Of a stretch of 13,705 bases of DNA, positions 7,170 to 13,705 are shown in pieces; positions within the stretch are counted from its first letter, which is position 1; each line of letters begins with the position of its first letter. Below the pieces are notes generated by a model. That model made no database searches. It had not been told where the DNA came from and saw nothing but the letters and a program-made list of their open reading frames with translations. The DNA is from an uncultured Bacteroidales bacterium. Lineage in GTDB: Bacteria; Bacteroidota; Bacteroidia; Bacteroidales; UBA932. The position numbers were made by a program, and so were the translations under genes. The stretch is taken from the NCBI GenBank assembly GCA_937900465.1, contig CALCEJ010000140.1:1-13705 (forward strand), in the 5' to 3' direction.

Positions 7170-7202
7170 CAAAGATAAACAATTTTCACGGTTTCCTCCA
7201 AA
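7170..7202 (-). promoter_or_regulatory. Promoter of tRNA-Ser (TTTG - 21 nt - TATCTTTG)
   Basis: On the minus strand, TTTG (7202-7199) is separated by 21 nt from TATCTTTG (7177-7170), an excellent match to the Bacteroidetes -33/-7 promoter. Transcription would start several bases before the tRNA 5' end at 7153. Confidence 0.75.
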
Positions 7203-7226
7203 TTTTTTTTCCTCATCTATTATTGC

Positions 7227-7234
7227 TAACTTGC
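7227..7234 (+). promoter_or_regulatory. Possible -7 box for the PorV-like/subtilase operon (TAACTTGC)
   Basis: TAACTTGC is close to TAnnTTTG but has one mismatch in the TTTG part. A run of T at 7203-7210 lies where a -33 element could be. The leader to ATG 7254 would be about 15 nt. Confidence 0.4.
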
Positions 7235-7253
7235 AGTCCCAAAACTGGAGACG

Positions 7254-8165
7254 ATGAACAATACTCTGAAAGCGGCCGTGATAACAGTTTTGGCCGCGAC
7301 CATATACTTCCCCACCGGCGCCCAGACCGTCCTGAACTTCACGCGGGCGGACAGGGATCCCGTATCGGTTTCAATGGCCGGAACCGGCCTTGCAAGTGGA
7401 GTCAATACTGCTTGGGCCTCATTCAAGAACCCGTCGAAGCTGCCCCTCGTGGAAGGTAACGGCGAAGCCGGAGCAAGTTTCCTGTGGAGCGGGACGGGAG
7501 TCCCAGGATTCGCCGCCGGCGGATCCTACGTTATGGACCGGTTCGCGATAACCGCCGGCGCCGCTTTTGACGCAGGCCCGAGGCTTGACATCCTTGACAG
7601 CGAAGGAACCCGCACGGGAGAATATCTCCACAACGACTTTACCCTTGCTCTCGGTGCAGGATATGCATTTACAGAAAGGTTCTCCGTAGGCGCGACCGTA
7701 AAGTTCGCGCGGGAGATCCTGACCCCGGAAGTCAGTATCAGCGGCGTAAGCGCAGACCTTATGGCAACATTCCGCGCAAGCGAGGTCTTTTCACTTGCAG
7801 GCGGACTTACGGGCATCGGCACGACGGTTACGGATTCCAACGGGAATCCATACCCTCAGCCCGCTGCCGCAGTCGCCGGCGCCAGCGCTGTTTTCCCTAT
7901 AGGAGATGTCGTTGCACGGGCGGATATGGACTTTGGCTATTTCCTTTCAGGAGGAATCAGCGCCGCTGTGGGCGGGGAGATGGGTTATGAAGACAGGATT
8001 TTCGTCAGGGCCGGCTACCGCTTCTGCTCGGCAGAGGCCCTTCCCTCCCTCGCGGGTGGCGGAATAGGATACAAGGCCGGAAAGGTAAGGTTCGACGCCG
8101 CGGCGGGATGGACCGGAAAAGGTAACGGAATTACGGCGACGGCCGCAGTAGCGATAAGCTTATGA
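7254..8165 (+). CDS. PorV/PorQ-like outer-membrane beta-barrel protein
   Basis: A 303-residue outer-membrane protein with a signal peptide (hydrophobic core about 7-20, cleavage likely after TGA at 21-23). The mature start resembles the PorV/PorQ family: DPVSVSMAGTGLASG (35-49) followed by an aromatic-Asn-Pro segment (SFKNPSKL, about 56-63). The rest alternates short amphipathic beta strands and Gly-rich turns to a terminal strand ending AVAISL, as in FadL-like barrels. PorV is a T9SS component that shuttles secreted cargo to the cell-surface attachment complex, and PorQ is a related barrel. The downstream gene encodes a protein with a T9SS sorting domain, and the two genes overlap by 4 nt (ATGA), which supports a role in that cargo's export. 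It could instead be a general barrel of the same fold. Assignment to the true PorV core component is not claimed. Confidence 0.65.
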   Translation: MNNTLKAAVITVLAATIYFPTGAQTVLNFTRADRDPVSVSMAGTGLASGVNTAWASFKNPSKLPLVEGNGEAGASFLWSGTGVPGFAAGGSYVMDRFAITAGAAFDAGPRLDILDSEGTRTGEYLHNDFTLALGAGYAFTERFSVGATVKFAREILTPEVSISGVSADLMATFRASEVFSLAGGLTGIGTTVTDSNGNPYPQPAAAVAGASAVFPIGDVVARADMDFGYFLSGGISAAVGGEMGYEDRIFVRAGYRFCSAEALPSLAGGGIGYKAGKVRFDAAAGWTGKGNGITATAAVAISL

Positions 8166-10462
8166 GAAAGATGAATTTTGCAGCGGCCCCAAGGATTCTG
8201 GCCGCATCGGCAATGATTGTCGCCGCCTTCGCGTGCGTCAAGGAAGAAAGCGTAAGGCCCACGGAGGCCCCGGAGCCCGGGCAAGTTAAGCCGTCGATCC
8301 TGGTTCCCGGCGAGGCGAAGGTCCAGTTTAGCGACGGGATGGCCGCGATGATTGAAGAAGCGCTGGAAAACGGACTGTTCAGGGATGAGGCCGCAAAGAC
8401 CAAATCCCCTTCCCTGAACCAGGTGCTCGGCGACCTTGGCATCGAATCCATGGAGAGGATTTTCCCCTATGCCGGAAAGTTCGAAGGAAGGACCCGCAGA
8501 GCCGGACTCCACCGCTTCTACAAAGTCAAATACCGCGAAGACATCCCCCATACGAAGGCGGACGCGGACCTTGCCGCCGTTCCCGGAGTCCTCAGCGTAA
8601 CCCCTGTCCGCAAGATAAAGCTCCGCGGCTGGAACGACCCCCAGTTCTCCAATCAGTGGCACTATGTCAACACCTACAAATCCGGTGCTGACATCAACGT
8701 CCAGGAGGTATGGGACAATTACACCGTCGGAAGCAGCAATGTCATCGTTTCCGTCTGCGACGAAGGCGTTTATATGGCCCACGAAGACCTCTCAGTCATC
8801 CCCGCAGGGGAAGGCGGCAGCAAGGATTTCGTAGACAATGACTATTCCATCGAGACCAGCGATGGACACGGGACCCACGTTGCCGGTACCGTTGCTGCAA
8901 TCTCCAACAACGGAAAGGGCGTTGCCGGAATCGCCGGCGGGAACTACGCGGCCGGAATCGCCGGGGCAAGGATCCTCTCAACCCAGATCTTCGACAAGCG
9001 GGGCTACTCCACCGACGAAGCCGGCGCCCAGGCTATGAAATACAGCGCTGACGCAGGTGCAGTAATACTCCAGTGCAGCTGGGGCTATTATGCTGACGCA
9101 AATGAAGACGGGACCGTATCCTCCTCAGAACTCCGAGACTTCAAAAGTATTACCATAGACCCTGCGGAGAAGGCCGCTATCGACTATTTCCTGGAATATG
9201 CCGGATGTGATGACGATGGCAATCAGCTCCCTGATTCGCCTATGAAAGGAGGTATCGTCTTTTTCGCCGCCGGCAACGAAAACATAGATTACGACCCTAT
9301 CTGCGACTATGAGCCCGTCATCGCAGTAGGAGCCTTCGGCCGTTCCGGTTCCAAGGCGTCATACTCCAACTACGGTGACTGGGTAGACCTTGGAGCCCCC
9401 GGCGGAGACGGTTCATATCCGATCTACAGCACCCTGCCCAACAATAAATACGGAGGGTCCGGTTGGATGGGGACCTCGATGGCCTGTCCCCACGCTTCCG
9501 GGGTCGCCGCCCTTATCGTATCCTACTTCGGAGGAGAGGGTTTCACCGCGGAAAACTGCCGCGAGTATATCCTCGAGGGCGCGGTGGAAAACTATTTCTC
9601 ATCGACAAGGCCCATAGGGAAGAAACTCGATGCCCTTGGAGCCTTCGAATACGGCGCAGCCCACAGCAGCAGCGTAAGGGTCACGTTCTCCGGCGCGTCC
9701 ACAATCCACGAACACGAGACCGCAACCGTTTACATCAACGTCCTGTGTCCCGGAGACAGCTATACCCTAAGCCTTGAGTCCTCCGTCCAGGGTGTCACTC
9801 TTGGAGGGAACCTTCAGGATGGCTATTTTCTGTCGATCGCAGGAAAAGAGGCAGGTGAAGGGCTTCACAGCGCAACAGTCACTGCAAAGTACGGCACCGA
9901 GCAAGGCAAGGGAACTTTCACTTTTACCATTCTTCCAAACCATTCTCCATTCATTCTCAAGGGGATTGACGACACCCTTCTTGGCGACAGTCCCCTGACA
10001 TTCAACCTCTCCGGATACTTCGATGATGAGGACGGCGAGGAGCTTTCCTTTGCTGCCACTACGGATGACGGTTCCCCCGCTTCCGTCTCCGTCAGCGGAA
10101 ACACGCTCACGGTATCCCGCCGCGCCACCGGACGCGGTGTGATTACGGTTACAGCCACAGACGGGGTAGGCGCTTCCGCTTCGATGAACGTCACGGTTGT
10201 CGCCAAGGACGCTGACGCGCCCATCGACATATATCCCACCTCCGTAACGACATCGGCCAATATCACCAACGACTCTCCTTCGCTCGCGAAGACGAAGGTT
10301 GTCCTGGTGGGCTCCAGCGGCAGCACCGTCTACGAGACGGAAAACTTCGCCAGCGCATTTACGCCTATCTCCATCCCGATGACCGGCAGGGCCCCCGGCG
10401 TATACTACGTCAATGTCACCTACCGCGGAAAGACTTACCGGAAAGCCTTTGTCAAGATCTGA
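8162..10462 (+). CDS. S8 subtilisin-like serine protease with C-terminal T9SS sorting domain
   Basis: A 766-residue secreted protease. An N-terminal signal ends at AFAC (C25), readable as a lipobox or as an AxA site. A prodomain covers about 40-155. The catalytic domain (about 155-495) has D200 (SVCDEGV), H236 (DGHGTHVAG), oxyanion N372 (FFAAGNEN) and S439 (GTSMACPHASG), so the triad is intact. DANEDGTVSSSE (312-323) fits an EF-hand calcium loop inserted in the catalytic domain. Beta-sandwich regions follow, including a cadherin-like one (about 597-680, SGYFDDEDGEELSF). The last 80 residues match a T9SS type A sorting domain: DIYPTSV at 689 and APGVYYVNV with a terminal KAFVKI. The protein is therefore probably exported through T9SS and kept at or released from the surface. 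It is coupled to the PorV-like gene by an ATGA overlap; Met at 8171 is a possible alternative start. It meets the next gene tail to tail. Confidence 0.9.
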   Translation: MRKMNFAAAPRILAASAMIVAAFACVKEESVRPTEAPEPGQVKPSILVPGEAKVQFSDGMAAMIEEALENGLFRDEAAKTKSPSLNQVLGDLGIESMERIFPYAGKFEGRTRRAGLHRFYKVKYREDIPHTKADADLAAVPGVLSVTPVRKIKLRGWNDPQFSNQWHYVNTYKSGADINVQEVWDNYTVGSSNVIVSVCDEGVYMAHEDLSVIPAGEGGSKDFVDNDYSIETSDGHGTHVAGTVAAISNNGKGVAGIAGGNYAAGIAGARILSTQIFDKRGYSTDEAGAQAMKYSADAGAVILQCSWGYYADANEDGTVSSSELRDFKSITIDPAEKAAIDYFLEYAGCDDDGNQLPDSPMKGGIVFFAAGNENIDYDPICDYEPVIAVGAFGRSGSKASYSNYGDWVDLGAPGGDGSYPIYSTLPNNKYGGSGWMGTSMACPHASGVAALIVSYFGGEGFTAENCREYILEGAVENYFSSTRPIGKKLDALGAFEYGAAHSSSVRVTFSGASTIHEHETATVYINVLCPGDSYTLSLESSVQGVTLGGNLQDGYFLSIAGKEAGEGLHSATVTAKYGTEQGKGTFTFTILPNHSPFILKGIDDTLLGDSPLTFNLSGYFDDEDGEELSFAATTDDGSPASVSVSGNTLTVSRRATGRGVITVTATDGVGASASMNVTVVAKDADAPIDIYPTSVTTSANITNDSPSLAKTKVVLVGSSGSTVYETENFASAFTPISIPMTGRAPGVYYVNVTYRGKTYRKAFVKI

Positions 10463-10476
10463 TTATGTGATTCTCC

Positions 10477-13362
10477 TTAGAACAACATATTCCACGCCGC
10501 CTGCTGCGCCCTTGCGCTGTGGGCGGCATTCATCTTACCAAAATTCCATTTCACGCCGAAGAGGATGTACCGGCCCATAATGAGGCGATAACTGTCTTCT
10601 TCGTAGTTTGCCGTTACAGTGTGAGTAAGGTTACGCGTCTGGTTCAATATATCGTGGGCCTGCACGCTCAGGTTGAACGCGCCGATGTTCTTGGAAATCT
10701 CCGCATTCCACTGCCATTCGGGCTGTCCATAGCCAGCCGAGTAGCCTTTGTAGAACACGTAGGAAATATCAGAATTGAACTCGAACTCGTGTTTGGTGGT
10801 GTAGGATGCCCGTCCTGTCAAGTGTGTGTCAAGAGTGTTCAGATTAGCATTGGGATCCAGAGAATAACGGGCGATGCGCCCATCTGTCCTGGCACCGGCA
10901 CTGAAGGAATAATGATCCTGATTGTACTTTACGGAGAACCCGGCAGTCGGGCTAAGGGAATTCGTACGGCTCTCCGCAAAACCGCTAAGTCCGCTGTAGA
11001 AGCGGTCTCCATCGGAATTTCCCCAAAAATCGGCCATAAATGCCGAATAATCAAATGTATCCTTATCCAGGGCAGGGCGAGTTGACGTAGCCTGGTAGCT
11101 TATTGAGGAATAAAAGCCGGCACCTCCGCTGAGCGTCAAAGACCAGTTTTTCTTCGCATCCAGCGGAGTCGTATAATTCAACACGAAACTAGCCGACACA
11201 CCCTGCTTTGCCGTATTCACCGGAATTGAATACAAGACACCATCCGGATCATACCAAAGCGCGTACACGACCGAATTATCTGTCAGCTGCCCATAGAGGT
11301 ATGCCATCACTGTGGAGAACTTTTCCCGGTTGTTACGAGTCCAGTTCGAACTGAAAAATGTCGTCGAATATGGTCTCAAGTAAACATTACCGAGACTAAG
11401 TCGCGACGGATTGCTTATGTCCAGAACCGGAAGCTTATCGGAATAGTAGGGCTGACGGCCATATCCGGAAAGCGATAAACTTATCCGGTCATTCCCTTTT
11501 GTATGCTGGAAACGCAGTGTAGGTGAAAAATACCAGTCCCACTGGTCTTTTCCCGTCGTCTCCTCAATTCCATAGCTTTTAGAAAAGGTTTCGTTCTGAA
11601 TCCCGAAGGCCCGGCCTCCCAAAGTGATCCAGCTCCCCTCCTTAAACTTGTATTGGGCGGTCAGATCATATTGCTGCTCCAGATAGTCTGACCTGTTCAC
11701 GGAACTGTAGTAGTCGTTCCTGCCGCCGGCATCAAACGCATCCCGCACCCTGTCTGAGTGCGACCAGTCAAGGTCTGCCATAGCGGAAAAAGACCATTTC
11801 TGCCCGACAGGTTCCGTATACCGTATACTGCCTTCCGCCCCATAAGATACGCCGTTGGAAGAGTAAGTCATAGCCCTGGTATCATCTCCTTGAGAGGTTG
11901 TCAGGACCGAGGATTCCCCGCTACTGCCGTCGCTTACGGAATAGAACGGATAAACGACAAAACTGAGCGTCCGGTTTTGTTTTCCCCCTATCTCGCGGAA
12001 AGATATATCCGCATCAAAATTGACATATTTTCGTTCCGTATGATTGTCGGTAGTGCTGACGGAACTGTTGACAAAGCTGCCTTCACGGGATGTCTCAGCC
12101 CGGCTGCTTTCATATGAATCAGATTTATCGTAACTGAAATCCGGACGGAAGTGGAAGTTTACCTTTCCGGTTTCTTTCTCAAGTTCCAGATTTGCGGAAA
12201 GTCCGTGACCATAGGATTTTCCACCCTCGCTGGAAGAGGAAGAGAGATTCCCGTCACTTTGATAGGTTGTCCTTTCCACACGGGTACCCGTGTCCGTATC
12301 AGCGTACTTATAGTTGACACTCAGGCTTGTTGCCACATCCTTGATCCGGGAGGTGTTGGCATTTACTCCCAGCTGGGCGGCAGAAGAAAGGCCCTGGTTC
12401 GCCGTGGAGCGCTCACCTGCATCGCTGATGACAACGACGACCGCATTAGAGTCGTTGATATTCTGCCCATTGGCAATCACCGTCACCTGATCTTTCTCGG
12501 AGTAGGCTGATACAAGGGCATTGCCGTTCCACAGCAGGCCCCGATTGTCACGGAGCAGATCATCGTCCTCTTTTTCACCCAGAGTGGTACCGCCCTTTAA
12601 CCCTGCGTTACCGAACCAGCCCTTCTCGTATTCCTTTTTCAACGCAACATCCAGCACCTTCTCCCGGTTGCCGTCCTGAAGTCCGGTTGCGCGCGTCTGC
12701 TCGCTTTCCCGGTCGATTACGCGGATCTTGTCCACGACCGATGCCGGGAGGTTGTTGAGCGCCGTGCTCTGGTCATTAAAGAAAAAGGTACGGCCCCCGA
12801 CGGTGAGTTTGTCGATTTCCTCGCCGTTGAACTTGACCTTGCCGTCCTCGGTAATCTCCATACCGGGCATACGCTGCAAAAGGTCCTTGAGCATTGCATT
12901 CGCGCCCACCCGGAAGGATGAAGCGTTGAACTCAACCGTATCTTTCTTCACCACGATTGGGTTACCCACGTCGCTTACGACAGCCGCCTCCAGGTACTGC
13001 TCGTCCAGCTTGAGCCGGATAGTCCCCATATCCACCTCGCGTTCCCGGAAATAACGCTCCTTCACGAAGGGCTTGTATCCCATCATCTCCACGTGGAAGA
13101 CATAGCTTCCGTATGGTACTTCTTCCAGTTTGGCCTCACCTTCCGCCCCGGTCAGGGTAAAATTGGTGATGGTTGTATCCTTGGAGGGGATTACATATAC
13201 TGATGCAAAGCTTACAGGCTCATTGGTAAGGGAGTCCAGGACGGTGGTCTTGATTTCGCTCAACCTGCCCTGGAATACATTATCATTGATAATGAATACC
13301 TGCGCCCTTGCACAAAAGCCAACGCACAGGCATAGGGATACGGCTGAAAAAAATTTCTTCAT
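10477..13362 (-). CDS. TonB-receptor-like outer-membrane beta-barrel protein (OMP_b-brl_3 type)
   Basis: A 961-residue outer-membrane protein. The start at 13362 gives a normal signal peptide, MKKFFSAVSL to ARA|Q (cleavage after residue 20). The earlier in-frame start at 13407 would place the promoter box after the start and add 15 unlikely residues. Domains are a CarboxypepD_reg-like beta-sandwich (about 36-118, with SFASVYV and GSYVFHVEMMGYKPF), a TonB-type plug (about 135-245, with LKDLLQRMPGMEI and LTVGGRTFFFND), then a long barrel of alternating strands to YILFGVKWNFGKMN. The short tail after the last strand ends in Phe, as usual for outer-membrane proteins. No SusD partner is adjacent in the window, so a glycan-uptake role is not supported; the ligand is unknown. 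It ends 14 bp from the subtilase stop, tail to tail. Confidence 0.88.
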   Translation of the reverse strand: MKKFFSAVSLCLCVGFCARAQVFIINDNVFQGRLSEIKTTVLDSLTNEPVSFASVYVIPSKDTTITNFTLTGAEGEAKLEEVPYGSYVFHVEMMGYKPFVKERYFREREVDMGTIRLKLDEQYLEAAVVSDVGNPIVVKKDTVEFNASSFRVGANAMLKDLLQRMPGMEITEDGKVKFNGEEIDKLTVGGRTFFFNDQSTALNNLPASVVDKIRVIDRESEQTRATGLQDGNREKVLDVALKKEYEKGWFGNAGLKGGTTLGEKEDDDLLRDNRGLLWNGNALVSAYSEKDQVTVIANGQNINDSNAVVVVISDAGERSTANQGLSSAAQLGVNANTSRIKDVATSLSVNYKYADTDTGTRVERTTYQSDGNLSSSSSEGGKSYGHGLSANLELEKETGKVNFHFRPDFSYDKSDSYESSRAETSREGSFVNSSVSTTDNHTERKYVNFDADISFREIGGKQNRTLSFVVYPFYSVSDGSSGESSVLTTSQGDDTRAMTYSSNGVSYGAEGSIRYTEPVGQKWSFSAMADLDWSHSDRVRDAFDAGGRNDYYSSVNRSDYLEQQYDLTAQYKFKEGSWITLGGRAFGIQNETFSKSYGIEETTGKDQWDWYFSPTLRFQHTKGNDRISLSLSGYGRQPYYSDKLPVLDISNPSRLSLGNVYLRPYSTTFFSSNWTRNNREKFSTVMAYLYGQLTDNSVVYALWYDPDGVLYSIPVNTAKQGVSASFVLNYTTPLDAKKNWSLTLSGGAGFYSSISYQATSTRPALDKDTFDYSAFMADFWGNSDGDRFYSGLSGFAESRTNSLSPTAGFSVKYNQDHYSFSAGARTDGRIARYSLDPNANLNTLDTHLTGRASYTTKHEFEFNSDISYVFYKGYSAGYGQPEWQWNAEISKNIGAFNLSVQAHDILNQTRNLTHTVTANYEEDSYRLIMGRYILFGVKWNFGKMNAAHSARAQQAAWNMLF

Positions 13363-13396
13363 AGGTGTGAAGATAAGGATAAGAACTGTTTTTCTA

Positions 13397-13404
13397 CAAA
13401 GGTA
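13397..13404 (-). promoter_or_regulatory. -7 promoter box for the TonB-receptor-like gene (TACCTTTG)
   Basis: On the minus strand TACCTTTG fits TAnnTTTG exactly. A T-rich run (minus-strand view of 13420-13427) lies about where a -33 element is expected. The start codon at 13362 would follow a leader of roughly 30 nt, which supports that start over 13407. Confidence 0.6.
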
Positions 13405-13494
13405 CAATCATCTGAAAGGAAAAAAAAGTTTTTGCCAGCTTTGTACAACACAATCCTGTATGTAGAAAAAGAAAATCGCTGAAACTTTTCCCCA

Positions 13495-13572
13495 TTTTCC
13501 TGCACTTTCGTGTACGCCCCGTACACCAATTTACAATTTTTGGCCGTTTTTCTGCATTTTCGTGTACGCCCC
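13495..13572. repeat. Two 26-bp direct repeats, 52 bp apart
   Basis: Copies at 13495-13520 and 13547-13572 agree at 24 of 26 bases and share the core TTTCGTGTACGCCCC. The spacing of 52 bp means the spacer is as long as the unit. The first copy runs into GTACAC, which forms an inverted repeat with the GTGTAC inside it (13510-13515 with 13521-13526, 5-nt loop). Confidence 0.75.
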
Positions 13573-13596
13573 ATTCCGTCCCCCTACGGACGTTGT

Positions 13597-13692
13597 GCGG
13601 TAGGTGTCATTTTAGAGGGTACACCCACTGCAACCGAAATTACCAATCACCTTATTATCAACGCATTACCTAAAACAATCGCGGTAGGTGTC
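13597..13692. repeat. Two copies of GCGGTAGGTGTC, 84 bp apart
   Basis: Exact 12-bp copies lie at 13597-13608 and 13681-13692. GGTGT in the first copy can pair with ACACC at about 13621-13625. A further copy may lie beyond the edge. The function is unknown; this could be an intergenic repeat family. Confidence 0.55.
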
Positions 13693-13705
13693 CCCCCTAT
13701 CTGGA

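Larger units (their letters stand above)
13408..13705. other. Non-coding, repeat-bearing stretch
   Basis: I see no convincing gene here. It holds the upstream part of the TonB-receptor-like promoter, then two repeat families (13495-13572, and 13597-13608 with 13681-13692) and a small hairpin (13510-13526). A 71-codon minus-strand frame across it (13574-13359) is low-complexity and merely translates the repeats. The sequence runs off the right edge without reaching the next gene. Confidence 0.5.

Noticed and set aside
6950..7216. Minus-strand open frame covering tRNA-Ser
   Set aside because: It reads through a complete tRNA, the terminator and the tRNA promoter; it is a chance frame.
8015..8782. 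Minus-strand open frame (255 codons) across the PorV-like/subtilase junction
   Set aside because: It lies antisense to two well-supported genes and has no motif of its own.
10477..13362. SusC-type glycan transporter
   Set aside because: No SusD-like lipoprotein or glycan enzymes are adjacent, and plug and barrel look like the OMP_b-brl_3 type.
13363..13407. Start at 13407 for the TonB-receptor-like protein
   Set aside because: It falls upstream of or inside the -7 promoter box; the signal peptide begins at 13362.
13495..13692. CRISPR array
   Set aside because: Only two copies of each unit with unequal spacing and no cas genes in the window; not a CRISPR pattern.

Overview
The window looks like a chromosomal segment of a Bacteroidales bacterium that has a type IX secretion system (T9SS), for example a Rikenellaceae-like or uncultured gut or rumen lineage. 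The evidence is a subtilase with a C-terminal T9SS sorting domain beside a PorV-like outer-membrane protein, an OMP_b-brl_3/TonB-receptor-like protein, a CotH lipoprotein with a Bacteroidetes surface-export-like motif after its lipobox, and several promoters of the Bacteroidetes type (-7 box TAnnTTTG). Genus and species cannot be fixed from this sequence alone.

Layout. (1) 1-1256: an AT-rich polymorphic-toxin cassette, made of the C-terminal end of an Rhs/Wap-like toxin with a PD-(D/E)XK-type nuclease domain and a probable immunity gene. (2) 1240-4966: a GC-rich redox operon of a membrane polyferredoxin, a Tat-exported Fe-S aldo/keto reductase lipoprotein, and an MsrA-fRMsr fusion enzyme. Its two internal junctions are ATGA overlaps, and its first start codon lies inside the end of the immunity gene. 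(3) 4971-6623, minus strand: a CotH-kinase surface lipoprotein broken by a single in-frame TAG codon. (4) 6665-6973: a small orphan protein, divergent from CotH across 41 bp. (5) 7027-7177: a bidirectional terminator and tRNA-Ser(GGA) with a clear promoter. (6) 7254-10462: a PorV-like protein and an S8 subtilase with a T9SS sorting domain, translationally coupled. (7) 10477-13362, minus strand: a large TonB-receptor-like outer-membrane protein. (8) 13363-13705: its promoter, followed by a repeat-bearing non-coding stretch.

How the genes may work together. The redox operon plausibly carries electrons from the membrane polyferredoxin to the exported Fe-S aldo/keto reductase, and the downstream fusion enzyme repairs peptide and free methionine sulfoxide. 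The PorV-like/subtilase pair looks like a T9SS cargo with its own shuttle-like partner. The toxin/immunity cassette is probably acquired DNA, because base composition changes sharply at about 1250 (28% GC in 781-840 against 63% in 1501-1560).

No feature is unambiguously a new system. The best leads are the MsrA-fRMsr fusion in a Fe-S operon, the PorV-like/subtilase pair with mixed sorting signals and an EF-hand-like loop, the amber-interrupted CotH gene, and the toxin cassette joined directly to the redox operon.
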